Part shown: positions 45,350 through 54,036 of the stretch, in pieces
How positions within the stretch are numbered: position 1 is the first letter of the stretch
How the letters are laid out: each line of letters begins with the position of its first letter
Assembly: GCA_035944555.1 (NCBI GenBank)
Contig: DASZAY010000022.1
Location: 62,001 to 126,000, forward strand
Direction of reading: 5' to 3'
From: CADCWK01 sp035944555
GTDB lineage: Bacteria; Chloroflexota; Chloroflexia; Thermomicrobiales; UBA6265
Length of the DNA: 64,000 nucleotides
Position numbers and translations under genes: made by a program
Notes under the pieces: model-generated
Seen by the model: the letters and a program-made list of their open reading frames with translations, nothing else
Databases searched by the model: none
Told to the model about the DNA's origin: nothing

Positions 45350-46612
45350 TTGCCTGCGATCCCCGAAGCCAGCGGCCTGGACCAGACCCTGCCATTCATC
45401 CGCGACCCGTACTTCTACATCTCCACGACAGCCGCCCGGCTTGGCACCGATGCCTTCCAGGTCCGGTTGCTGGGCCGGCCGAGCGTCTGCCTGACGGGAC
45501 CAGAAGCGGCGCGGTTCCACTCCGACACCACGAAGTTCTTCCGCGAGGGCGCGATGCCGCGGGTGGTCGCGACCCCGCTGCTGGGGCAGGGTGGGGTCCA
45601 GGGGCTGGACGATGAGGCCCACCGCCACCGGAAGGCGATGCTGATGTCGTTGGTCCCGCGGGACAGCGTCGAGACGATCGCAGAGCGGACCCGCGCCGCC
45701 TGGAGGATGCGCGCCGCAGGCTGGCCGGGCCGGAACCGGGTGACGCTCTACGACGAGGCGAAATGGGTGATCACCCGGGCGGTCTGCGACTGGGCCGGTG
45801 TGCCGCTGGCCGAGGACGAGGTCAGCACCCGTGCCGACCAGATGAGCGCCAGGTACGAGGGGGCGGGCGTCGTCGGGCTGCCGCACCTTCGCGCCCGGCG
45901 CATGAAGGCGGTCACCGAGCAGTGGATCATGGAGCATATCGAGGCTGTCCGGTCGGGCCGCCTCGAGGTCCCGGAGCAGACGGCACTGCACACCCTGGCG
46001 ATGCACCGCCAGCTCGACGGGACACTGCTCGACGCGCGGCCCGCCGCGACCGATCTGCTCAGCGTCCTCCGCCCGACGGTGGCGGTTTCCGTCTGGGTGA
46101 TGTTCGCCGCCCACGCGCTCCATCACCATCCGGCCGTCCGGGCCCGGCTGCTGGCGGGCGACGAGCAGGACCTGGAGCGCTTCGTCCAGGAGGTCCGACG
46201 CGTCTACCCGTTCTTCCCGGTCACGGCCGCCCGCGCCCGCGACGACCTCGAATGGAATGGCGTCCCGATCCGTAAGGGACAACGGGTGATCCTCGATCTG
46301 TACGGGACCAATCATCACGCCGGGACGTGGCCCAACCCGGACACGTTTGACCCCGAGCGGTTCCGCTCGTGGGATGGCGATCCCAACACGTTCATCCCGC
46401 AGGGGGCAGGCGACGCCTGGGTCGGCCACCGCTGCGCCGGGGAAGGGATCACCGTCGCGCTGACAGCGGTGTCGACCGACTTCCTGCTCCGCAAGGTGCG
46501 CTATGACGTGCCACCCCAGGACCTCGCCGTCGATTACCGGCGCCTGCCGGGGATGATCCGGAGCCGGATGGTCGTCACCAATGCCCGTCCTGCGGACGTA
46601 GTCCCCGCCTGA
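45350..46612 (+). CDS. Cytochrome P450, CYP152 fatty-acid peroxygenase type
   Basis: A 420-residue P450 with heme-thiolate motif GHRCAGE (Cys about 362), FIPQGAGD before it, EVRRVYPFFP as the ExxR helix, and LLSVLRPTVAVSVWVMF in the I-helix. The Arg-Pro there, in place of the acid-alcohol pair, marks H2O2-using CYP152 enzymes that hydroxylate or decarboxylate fatty acids (family knowledge). The start is TTG at 45350 with GGAAGGA seven bases upstream. It is divergent from the MerR gene; no ferredoxin partner is needed or found. Confidence 0.88.
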   Translation: MPAIPEASGLDQTLPFIRDPYFYISTTAARLGTDAFQVRLLGRPSVCLTGPEAARFHSDTTKFFREGAMPRVVATPLLGQGGVQGLDDEAHRHRKAMLMSLVPRDSVETIAERTRAAWRMRAAGWPGRNRVTLYDEAKWVITRAVCDWAGVPLAEDEVSTRADQMSARYEGAGVVGLPHLRARRMKAVTEQWIMEHIEAVRSGRLEVPEQTALHTLAMHRQLDGTLLDARPAATDLLSVLRPTVAVSVWVMFAAHALHHHPAVRARLLAGDEQDLERFVQEVRRVYPFFPVTAARARDDLEWNGVPIRKGQRVILDLYGTNHHAGTWPNPDTFDPERFRSWDGDPNTFIPQGAGDAWVGHRCAGEGITVALTAVSTDFLLRKVRYDVPPQDLAVDYRRLPGMIRSRMVVTNARPADVVPA

Positions 46613-46660
46613 CGGGCACCCGTCCGGGCCGTCCGTCAGTGAGTCCGGGTGGTGATCAGA

Positions 46661-46945
46661 TCACTCAGAGATCCCGGTGATCTTTTCCACCGGCAACTGC
46701 TCGTTGTCGACCGCCGGAACGGCGTCGGCCCCCAGCCGCACGTTGATCGCCCGGGCGTGCTCGTCCGGGTGATCGCCCTGGGCGTGCTCCTCCGTATCGA
46801 AATCGACCGGCGTGCCGGGGGCCAGTTCCTCGTACTCCGTCCCGCTCAGTGCGCTCTGGTGGAAGAAGTATTCCTCGCCGTTCGGTCCGGTGATGAAGCC
46901 GAACCTGCCCTCGGTATCCAGGCGATCCACGTAGCCGCTCAGCAT
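46661..46945 (-). CDS. Cold-shock-like domain protein
   Basis: A 94-residue protein with an N-terminal OB-fold resembling cold-shock or S1-type domains (GYVDRLDTEGRFGFITGPNG, EEYFFHQSALSG), then an acidic C-terminal half. ATG 46945 follows GGGAGGA. It probably binds single-stranded nucleic acid. It is transcribed separately, since a strong terminator lies upstream. Confidence 0.78.
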   Translation of the reverse strand: MLSGYVDRLDTEGRFGFITGPNGEEYFFHQSALSGTEYEELAPGTPVDFDTEEHAQGDHPDEHARAINVRLGADAVPAVDNEQLPVEKITGISE

Positions 46946-46970
46946 CGTCCATCCTCCCTGTAGGGAAAGG

Positions 46971-47009
46971 GTCGAGCCCTGTTCCCGCATCTCGGGAACA
47001 GGGCTCGAC
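46971..47009 (-). terminator. Terminator of the second phosphotransferase gene
   Basis: A perfect 16-bp stem (GTCGAGCCCTGTTCCC and its complement) with a 7-base loop, 23 bp past the stop at 47032 on the minus strand and just before the cold-shock gene. Confidence 0.85.
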
Positions 47010-47031
47010 GACGCAGAGCCGGGGCCAACCC

Positions 47032-47931
47032 CTATCCACCCCACGACGTGACATACATGTCCCGGAAATCCCTCGCGGATTGCACCTTGGTCTGGAGCGC
47101 GTCGACCGGTTCGGCTCGTGGATCGACCCGCACCCGGTGGAGTGCGGCCTGGAGTTGCACGCCGAGGATCCGGGCTTCCGCGGAGTGGTCGTTCGGGAAC
47201 GGGCCTACCGTCCTGTAGCCAGCCAGGACCGTGGGAACAGCGGCCAGCGGGAGCCTCGCCAGGTCCCAGGCAGGGTCCAGCCAGCCAGCCCCCGACCAGT
47301 CCACCAGGCCACGGAACACGCAGGTATGGGCATCGACGATCATGTTGGACGCGTTGACATCCCCATGACAGAACGCGACCCGGTGGGACGCGATGACCAG
47401 TGGCATGACGTGATCCAGGGTGGCACGGAACCAGTCCCGGTCCTCCCGGGGAACATGAGGCACGATGGCGTCGCTCGCGAGCCAGGCGCGTGGGTCGAGC
47501 TCCGGTGTCTGCTGGAAGCGCCGGAGGTTCGCCAGCCCGTCCTCATCGCCGAGCTGATGGATCCTCGCCAACTGCTCGCCGAGGGCGTACCAGGCCGCCC
47601 CCAACCGAGCGTCGAGGCGCCCCACCTCCTCGGCGGGGACGCCCGGGACGCGGCGATACACGACGACGGTGATGTCGGCGTACATCTGCTGGTCATCGAC
47701 GAGGACGACCGCAGGCGTCGCGATACCAGCCCGCGACGCTACAGCCGCCACCCGGGCACCGGTCATCGTCGCCTCGCGAGCGACCGCACCGGGACGGGCG
47801 ACCTTGACGGCGTAGTCGCCGGTACAGATGACGGTCCCGGTCGCGCCGCGGTGAGACGTCGCGTCGTCGACAGGCAGGTCTAGGCCGTACCCTCGGGCAA
47901 TCCGCTCGAGGAGATCCGCCGGTTCGGTCAT
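47032..47931 (-). CDS. Aminoglycoside phosphotransferase-like kinase
   Basis: A 299-residue APH-fold small-molecule kinase. The catalytic loop AFCHGDVNASNM and the metal motif GLVDWSGAG are intact. ATG 47931 follows AAGGGGA; the frame is open further upstream without a better start. Substrate unknown: family members phosphorylate antibiotics, choline, sugars or homoserine. Confidence 0.83.
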   Translation of the reverse strand: MTEPADLLERIARGYGLDLPVDDATSHRGATGTVICTGDYAVKVARPGAVAREATMTGARVAAVASRAGIATPAVVLVDDQQMYADITVVVYRRVPGVPAEEVGRLDARLGAAWYALGEQLARIHQLGDEDGLANLRRFQQTPELDPRAWLASDAIVPHVPREDRDWFRATLDHVMPLVIASHRVAFCHGDVNASNMIVDAHTCVFRGLVDWSGAGWLDPAWDLARLPLAAVPTVLAGYRTVGPFPNDHSAEARILGVQLQAALHRVRVDPRAEPVDALQTKVQSARDFRDMYVTSWGG

Positions 47932-48020
47932 GGCGACCAGTCCCCTTCGTCGGTCGACGAGGTGCCCGCCACTGGCCATGGTTGACCGGCAACGCTCGCC
48001 GGCGATTCTGCCCGCCAACG

Positions 48021-48055
48021 CGGGCGCTGACCCGTAACCGACCGGCCAGCGCCCG
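48021..48055 (-). terminator. Terminator of the DsbA-like gene
   Basis: CGGGCGCTG and CAGCGCCCG form a 9-bp stem around a 17-base loop immediately past the stop at 48061. Confidence 0.55.
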
Positions 48056-48060
48056 GGTTG

Positions 48061-48705
48061 CTACTCGAAGGACGGCCGGGCGTCGCGGGTGCGCTTGAGC
48101 TCGTAGAAGCCGGGCGTGCGGGCGACGGCGAGCACGCCGTCCCAGAGCTTGCCGGCCGCCTCGCCCTTGGGTGCCGGGGTGACGATCGGCCCGAAGAAGG
48201 CCGTCCCGGCGACCGCGATCACCGGCGTGCCGACGTCCTGTCCGACGCGGTCGATCCCGTCCTTGTGGCTGGTGCGGAGCTGCTCATCGTACTGATCGGT
48301 GTCGCCGTACTGGATCAGGTCGGCCGGGAGCCCGACGTCTTCCAGCCCGCCGGCGACGGCCTCGCGGAAGTTCTTCTGGCCTCCCGGGTGAATGCGGGTA
48401 CCGATGGCCGTGTAGAGCGGCCCGACGACCTCCTCGCCATGGAGGATGCGGGCGGCGGTGACGACGCGGGCGGGCAGCCACGCCTTGTCCATCAGCGCCT
48501 GGTACCCCTTGGCCAGCTCCCGGCCCTCGTTCAGGACCGACAGACTCATGGCATGCCAGCGGATCTCGATCGGCCGGACCTTCTCGACCTCCAGCACCCA
48601 GCGGGATGTCATCCACGCCCACGGGCAGGAGCAGTCAAACCAGAAATCGACGACCTCACGGTCGCCGGTCAGGTTGGTGGCAGCATCGGTCGTGGTCGCA
48701 CTCAT
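48061..48705 (-). CDS. DsbA-family thioredoxin-fold protein, Rv2466c-like
   Basis: A 214-residue protein matching the DsbA-like oxidoreductases exemplified by mycobacterial Rv2466c, a mycothiol-dependent nitroreductase: VDFWFDCSCPWAWMTSRW, MSLSVLNEG, VGTPVIAVAGTAFFGP and ELKRTRDARP. As I recall Rv2466c has CPWC; here the site reads CSCPWA, so the resolving Cys is replaced by Ala and an extra Cys precedes. A one-Cys mechanism is therefore likely. No signal peptide: cytoplasmic. Confidence 0.82.
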   Translation of the reverse strand: MSATTTDAATNLTGDREVVDFWFDCSCPWAWMTSRWVLEVEKVRPIEIRWHAMSLSVLNEGRELAKGYQALMDKAWLPARVVTAARILHGEEVVGPLYTAIGTRIHPGGQKNFREAVAGGLEDVGLPADLIQYGDTDQYDEQLRTSHKDGIDRVGQDVGTPVIAVAGTAFFGPIVTPAPKGEAAGKLWDGVLAVARTPGFYELKRTRDARPSFE

Positions 48706-48798
48706 CGGAGTCTCCTCTCATCGTGACGGCTCAGGCGTTGCCTGCTAACGAAGTGATAGCAGGATCGTCGCCCAGGCGGTACCAGCCGGTGATCCGTC

Positions 48799-49707
48799 TC
48801 AGTCCAGCGCCGGCACGATGTCGCGAACGAAGCGGACGATCCGGGAGGCGTCGGTGCCATCCGGGTCCTGGTCCGGATCGTAGATGACGATGCTCATCCC
48901 GCGGCAACCGCCCTCGCGGAGCGCCGCCGTGACGAGGTCGGTCAGCTGCTCCCACGTCAGCCCGCCCGGCTCGTCCTCCACCCCGGGAACACCCTGGGAC
49001 GGGAAGACGTCCGGGTCCAGGACATCGAGGTCGACGTGCAGCCACCAGTCCCCGGCGTGCTGCCGGACCTGAGCCACGGCGGCGCGGGCGGCGCCGACGG
49101 GGTCAGCGACGATCGCCTCCAGCGGGCGAGACCAGACGCCGAGATCGGCCAGGGTGCCGACGTTGAACTGCCGTCGCCACCGGACGTCGCGCTGCCCGAG
49201 CAGGGCCAGCCCCGGCCGGCCCAGCGCGGGCAGTCGCTCCCGGAGCCGGTCCGGCGCCAGCGTGCCGGTCAGCCCGAGGAGCAGGCCGATCTCCATGTTG
49301 GCCGCCTCGCCGTCTTCCGAGACATCCAGCGGCATGGTGTCTTCGTGGCCGTCGACGTGGAGCAGCGCGATCGCCCCCAGCGCATCCCGGGCCCCGGTAA
49401 TGGAGCCAAGCAGCGACGTGCAGTCCCCGCCATAGACGACGGGGAACCGGCCACTGGCCAGCACGGCACCGACCAGCGTGTTGAGCGCATCGGTCTGGGC
49501 GAGCAGGGCTTCCTCAGTGACGATGCCGGACCCTGGCGCGCGATCCGGGTTGCCCACGGGCAGGTCGATGTCCCGGTTCGTGGCGATCTCGTGGTGACCA
49601 AAGGCGTCACCCAGCCCGGCGGTTCGCAGTCGAGCCGCGGCACCGCGCTGGTTGCCGGGCCGGCCGAATCCATCGAAGGGGACACCGATCAGGTCGAGCG
49701 TTGCCAT
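48799..49707 (-). CDS. Arginase/ureohydrolase-fold protein
   Basis: A 302-residue protein with the manganese motifs of the arginase family: GGDCTS, DGHEDT (family DAHxDxH, partly altered) and HVDLDVLDP. The C-terminal acidic position reads IYDPDQDP. Changes at the second motif make the substrate uncertain; arginine, agmatine or formiminoglutamate hydrolysis cannot be distinguished. ATG 49707 lies after GGGAGGGGAG. Confidence 0.8.
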   Translation of the reverse strand: MATLDLIGVPFDGFGRPGNQRGAAARLRTAGLGDAFGHHEIATNRDIDLPVGNPDRAPGSGIVTEEALLAQTDALNTLVGAVLASGRFPVVYGGDCTSLLGSITGARDALGAIALLHVDGHEDTMPLDVSEDGEAANMEIGLLLGLTGTLAPDRLRERLPALGRPGLALLGQRDVRWRRQFNVGTLADLGVWSRPLEAIVADPVGAARAAVAQVRQHAGDWWLHVDLDVLDPDVFPSQGVPGVEDEPGGLTWEQLTDLVTAALREGGCRGMSIVIYDPDQDPDGTDASRIVRFVRDIVPALD

Positions 49708-49903
49708 CGTCTCCCCTCCCGTCCGCCCGCGGCGGTGCGCCACATGCCCGTCCGATTGTCCCAGCATCGGGCCGATCCTCCACATCCGGGTCACCGCCCT
49801 GTCACAGGATCGGCGCGGACCGGCGCTACACTCCGGTCACATCACGCCCGGCCCCACGCCGCCGGGGGTCCGGACGCGCCCAGACGAGAGGACCCGACCG
49901 CCC

Positions 49904-50959
49904 ATGGTCACCGCACCGCCCCAGCGCCCCCTGGAGTCGCCCGTCACGTCGCCCCACCCGGAGGCTCACGCTCCAGCCGCAAACGCCGCGCCGATCATCG
50001 AGACCGACGCGCTGCGGAAGGAGCACGGGCGCAAGGTCGTGTCGCTCCAGGAGCTGACGATGGCCGTCCCGCCGGGGCCGATCGGGCTGCTCGGTGCGAA
50101 CGGCGCGGGCAAGACGACGCTGATCCGGCTGCTGCTGGGGTTGACCGCTCCCACGGCGGGCAGCGCCCGGGTCCTGGGACTGGACTCCCGGAAGGACGCG
50201 ATCCGGGTCCGGCAGCAGGTCGGGTACATGCCGGAATCCGATGTCCTCCCGACCGGCGCCACGGCGGCCGACTTCGTCGCGCACATGGGCGAGATGAGCG
50301 GGTTACCGACCCGGGCCGCCCGCCAGCGCGCCGCCGACGTGCTCTACCAGGTCGGGCTGGACGAGGAGCGCTACCGGCTGATCAAGGGCTTCAGCACGGG
50401 CATGAAGCAGCGGGTCAAGCTGGCCCAGGCGATCGTCCATGACCCGAAGCTGGTCTTCCTCGACGAGCCGACCAACGGCATGGACCCGCAGGGGCGCGAC
50501 GAGATGCTTGCCCTGATCCAGCGCATCAGTCGCCGGATGGGCATCAGCATCGTGATGTCCAGCCACATCCTGGAAGACATCGAGCGGACCTGCGACCACG
50601 TCGTGATTCTGGACCGGGGACGGCTGGTGGCCAACCAGTCGATCCGGGGGCTGGCCGATCAGTCCGGCGGAAACCTCCTGCTCCGGATCGACGGCGACCC
50701 GGAAACATTCGGCACGGCGCTCGGCAACCATGGCCTGACCGTCAGCCGACCCGAGCGCGCCGGGGTCTGGGAGGAACTGATTGTCCGCTACGACGATGAC
50801 CGCGTGTTCGACGTGATCCGGGACACGGCCGTCGAGACGGGAACGGTGATCCGCTCGCTGCGGAACCGGAGCCGCTCCCTGGAGGACATCTACTTCAGCC
50901 GGGTGGCCGAGGCCGACGAGGCGGAGGCGCAGGGAAAGGTGGGTGGTCAGGATGGCTAG
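49904..50959 (+). CDS. ABC transporter ATP-binding protein, ABC-2 export type
   Basis: A 351-residue ATPase with Walker A GANGAGKTT, signature FSTGM in place of LSGGQ, Walker B LVFLDEP and a SSHIL switch. It is first of a four-gene ATPase-permease-ATPase-permease set. The signature variant is shared with the second ATPase (FSKGM), as in gliding/antibiotic-type exporters. The start is ATG 49904. Confidence 0.9.
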   Translation: MVTAPPQRPLESPVTSPHPEAHAPAANAAPIIETDALRKEHGRKVVSLQELTMAVPPGPIGLLGANGAGKTTLIRLLLGLTAPTAGSARVLGLDSRKDAIRVRQQVGYMPESDVLPTGATAADFVAHMGEMSGLPTRAARQRAADVLYQVGLDEERYRLIKGFSTGMKQRVKLAQAIVHDPKLVFLDEPTNGMDPQGRDEMLALIQRISRRMGISIVMSSHILEDIERTCDHVVILDRGRLVANQSIRGLADQSGGNLLLRIDGDPETFGTALGNHGLTVSRPERAGVWEELIVRYDDDRVFDVIRDTAVETGTVIRSLRNRSRSLEDIYFSRVAEADEAEAQGKVGGQDG

Positions 50960-51067
50960 CCTCGGCAACGCAGTCCCGGCCCGTCAGCCCGGCCGAGCGG
51001 CGCCCCCGGGAACATACCCCTCCACAACGTGTCGCATTGTCGCCAACCGTCAGATGGAGACCACGGC

Positions 51068-52000
51068 ATGACAACCGCACCACAGCCCATGCCCACTCCG
51101 GCCCCGACCCAGCCGACGACCCAGCGCTACGGCGAGGTCTTCGACCGCGGCTACCAGCACTACGAGGGCGAGCGCCACGGCCGGGCCGGGTCCGTCTGGG
51201 CGCTGACCCGGTTCTCGATGAGCCGGGCCATGGGCCTGAAGAAGAGCTGGACGGCCAAGGTCATCCCGATCCTCGTCTACGTCGGCGCCGTGATGACGGC
51301 CATCATCCCGGTCGGGATCGAGAGCTTCACCGGCCAGAACGTCATGGACTACGAGGACTTCTTCACCGTCATCTTCCTGCTGATGGGCGTGTTCGTCGCG
51401 ACCATCGCGCCGGAGATGCTCTGCGGCGACCGGCGCGAGAACGTGCTGTCGCTGTACTTCTCCCGGGCGATCACCCGGCTGGACTATGTGCTGGGCAAGC
51501 TGCTGGCGACGGCGCTACTCACGCTGACGGTCTCATTCGTCCCCGCCTTCATCCTGTGGCTGGGTCGCAACCTCCTGGCCGACTCGCCGCTGCAATCGCT
51601 CGGTGACGACTTCCCCAACCTGCTCCGGATCGCCCTGGCCGGCATCCTGATCGCGTTCTACCTCGGTGCCGGCGGGTTGATGATCGCCGCCTTTACCGGC
51701 CGCAAGGCGATCGCGGTGGCCGTCACCATCGTCGGCTTCCTCGTGCTGGAGACGCTGGCGAACACGCTGCTCGCCGTCGTGCCGGAGCGCTGGGAGAACC
51801 CGGTGATCCTGCTCAGCCCGATCAATACGATCGATGCATTCCTAACGCAGCTGTTCCCCGGCGGGTCAACCCCCGAGAGTGGCGAAGGCTTCGTCAGTTC
51901 CAGCCCGTTCTACCCGGTCGAGGGGTACGTCGCGTTCCTGATCGGGATCGTCATCGTCGGGGTCGGCGTGATCCTGTCCCGCTACCTGCCCGAGCGCTGA
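51068..52000 (+). CDS. ABC-2-type permease
   Basis: A 310-residue permease with about six transmembrane helices and a Thr/Pro-rich N-terminus. ENVLSLYFSRAITRLDYVLGK is the conserved cytoplasmic contact region. Partner of the preceding ATPase. ATG 51068 follows GGAGACC. Confidence 0.85.
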   Translation: MTTAPQPMPTPAPTQPTTQRYGEVFDRGYQHYEGERHGRAGSVWALTRFSMSRAMGLKKSWTAKVIPILVYVGAVMTAIIPVGIESFTGQNVMDYEDFFTVIFLLMGVFVATIAPEMLCGDRRENVLSLYFSRAITRLDYVLGKLLATALLTLTVSFVPAFILWLGRNLLADSPLQSLGDDFPNLLRIALAGILIAFYLGAGGLMIAAFTGRKAIAVAVTIVGFLVLETLANTLLAVVPERWENPVILLSPINTIDAFLTQLFPGGSTPESGEGFVSSSPFYPVEGYVAFLIGIVIVGVGVILSRYLPER

Positions 52001-52048
52001 TCCCGTCGCCCCGCCCTGCCGCCGGACCCTAGACCGGAAGGACCACGC

Positions 52049-53080
52049 ATGACCGCCTCGCCGTCCGCGCCCCAGATCGCGCCGAAGACGCTCCCGCCGG
52101 ACCGGCGCCCGTCCGGCGCCGCCAAACCCGACATCCTCCAGAACGCCGCTCCCGCCGACGGCGCCCCGCCCGCGATCCTCGTCGACGGCGTCTCCAAGTG
52201 GTACGGCGACGTGGTGGCCGTGTCCGACGTCTCGTTCGGGATCGGCCCGGGTGTGACGGCGCTACTGGGGCCAAACGGCGCCGGCAAGAGTACGCTGCTC
52301 AAGATGATCGCCGGCCTGCTGGGAACGTCGTCCGGCCGGGTGACGGTTCACGGTGAACCCGTCCGTGGCCAGCCGTCGACGTACCGGCGGATCGGCCTCG
52401 TTCCCGAGCAGGAGGAGCTCTACCCGTTCCTGACCGGCCGGGAGTTCGTCCGACTGAACGCCCGGTTGCAGGGGGTAAAGGACCTCGACGGCGCGACAGA
52501 GTGGGCGCTCGGCCTGGTCGAGATGCGCGACGCCGCCGACCGGCGGCTCAAGGGCTTCTCCAAGGGGATGCGCCAGCGGATCAAGGTCGCGGCGGCACTG
52601 GTCCACGACCCGCAGGTCCTGCTGATGGATGAGCCGCTCAACGGCACCGACCCGGTCCAGCGGGCCAATCTCATCGAGCTGATCCAGCGGATCGGTGACT
52701 CCGGCCGGACGGTGCTGGTTTCCAGCCACGTCCTGGAAGAGGTCGAGCGGTTCGCCGGCAACATCGTCGTGATCGTCAACGGCAAGCTGGCGGCGGCCGG
52801 CGACTACCGCACGATCCGCGACCGGATCGACACGCGACCCCACCTGGTCCGGATCCGGGCCGGAGACCCGCGCCGGCTGGCGGCGGCGCTGATCGGCGAG
52901 CCGTCGACGGTCTCGGTCGAGGTCGACGCGGACGGCCGGATCGTGGCGCAGACGGGCGAGGCCCGGTCGTTCTACGACGCCGTGACGCGCCTCGCGCAGC
53001 GCCACGATATCCGGCTCTACGAGATCCAGCCGGCCGACGATTCCCTGAATTCCGTGTTCGCCTACCTGGTGGAACGGTGA
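52049..53080 (+). CDS. ABC transporter ATP-binding protein, second copy
   Basis: A 343-residue ATPase with Walker A GPNGAGKST, signature FSKGM, Walker B VLLMDEP and SSHVL. It has a Pro/Ala-rich N-terminal extension like the first copy. GGAAGGA precedes the ATG. Probably a duplicate pair with the ATPase at 49904. Confidence 0.9.
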   Translation: MTASPSAPQIAPKTLPPDRRPSGAAKPDILQNAAPADGAPPAILVDGVSKWYGDVVAVSDVSFGIGPGVTALLGPNGAGKSTLLKMIAGLLGTSSGRVTVHGEPVRGQPSTYRRIGLVPEQEELYPFLTGREFVRLNARLQGVKDLDGATEWALGLVEMRDAADRRLKGFSKGMRQRIKVAAALVHDPQVLLMDEPLNGTDPVQRANLIELIQRIGDSGRTVLVSSHVLEEVERFAGNIVVIVNGKLAAAGDYRTIRDRIDTRPHLVRIRAGDPRRLAAALIGEPSTVSVEVDADGRIVAQTGEARSFYDAVTRLAQRHDIRLYEIQPADDSLNSVFAYLVER

Positions 53081-53129
53081 TGGTGAATCGCCCCTCCAGC
53101 AGCCTCCCCGTGACGAGAGGACGACGACC

Positions 53130-53939
53130 ATGGTGACGGCGCTTTCGACGGTGTTCTTCCGCCCCCTGCCGATCACGACGCTGACCGTGCGGCAGTTCCT
53201 CGATGGCCGCGCCGTTCGCGTGTCCGGGCTGATCGGGCTGATCCCGGCGGCGTTCGCCCTGATCTACCTGCTCAGCCCGAACGGCACCCGGTTCGAGACC
53301 TACACGGGCCAGTTCCTCGAACTGTTCGCGCCGACGGTGCTGCCGATCGCGGTACTGATCCTGGCGACCAGCGCCTTCGGCAACGAGCTGGAGGACCGCA
53401 CGCTGCCGTACCTGACGCTCAAGCCGGTGTCGCGACTGCGGATCGTGCTGGAGAAATGGCTGGGCGTGATCGTCGTCGGCATCCCGGTCGTCCTGTTCGG
53501 GCAGGTGGCGACGTCGGTGATCCTGGCGTTCTCGGACGGCAATGCCACCGAGCAGCGCTACGCCGCCGACCCGCGCTTCGCCGACCGGATCCCGGAGCTG
53601 ACGACGGCGATCTGGCCGGCACTGGCGGCGGGAGCCGTCGGGGTCGTGATGTTCGGCTCGATCTTCCTGCTGCTCTCGCTGTACATCCAGCGGGCGCTGC
53701 TGGCCGGCATCTTCTACGCCTTCGTCTGGGAGAGCATCCTCGGCCGCTACCTGTCCGGCATCCGGCTGATCAGCGTCAAGCAGTACGTCCAGTCGATCTT
53801 CACCCGCCTGGTCGACAACCCGGACGTCCGGATCGACAACCCGTTCCAGCTCGGGTCGGCGCTGATCGTCGCGGCGGTTACGACGGTTGTCTGCATCCTG
53901 CTGGCGACGCGCCGTTTGCGCCGGATCAACCTGGAGTAG
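53130..53939 (+). CDS. ABC-2-type permease, second copy
   Basis: A 269-residue permease with about six transmembrane helices and an EDRTLPYLTLKPVSRLRIVL contact segment that parallels the first permease. It probably assembles with the ATPase before it, or the four proteins form one heteromeric exporter. Substrate unknown. Confidence 0.85.
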   Translation: MVTALSTVFFRPLPITTLTVRQFLDGRAVRVSGLIGLIPAAFALIYLLSPNGTRFETYTGQFLELFAPTVLPIAVLILATSAFGNELEDRTLPYLTLKPVSRLRIVLEKWLGVIVVGIPVVLFGQVATSVILAFSDGNATEQRYAADPRFADRIPELTTAIWPALAAGAVGVVMFGSIFLLLSLYIQRALLAGIFYAFVWESILGRYLSGIRLISVKQYVQSIFTRLVDNPDVRIDNPFQLGSALIVAAVTTVVCILLATRRLRRINLE

Positions 53940-54036
53940 CGCGACCTCACGCCCCGGTCCGTGGTGGCATCATCGGTGGCGACACAGACAGGGTGACCAT
54001 GACGGTCGCCCGGGACGCCGATGAAGGACCACCGCC

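Noticed and set aside
46652..46664. GTGATCAGATCAC palindrome as an operator
   Set aside because: It overlaps the stop of the cold-shock gene and has no promoter context, so it may be chance.
49904..53939. Lantibiotic or bacteriocin cluster around the exporter pairs
   Set aside because: No precursor peptide, modification enzyme or immunity gene is adjacent.
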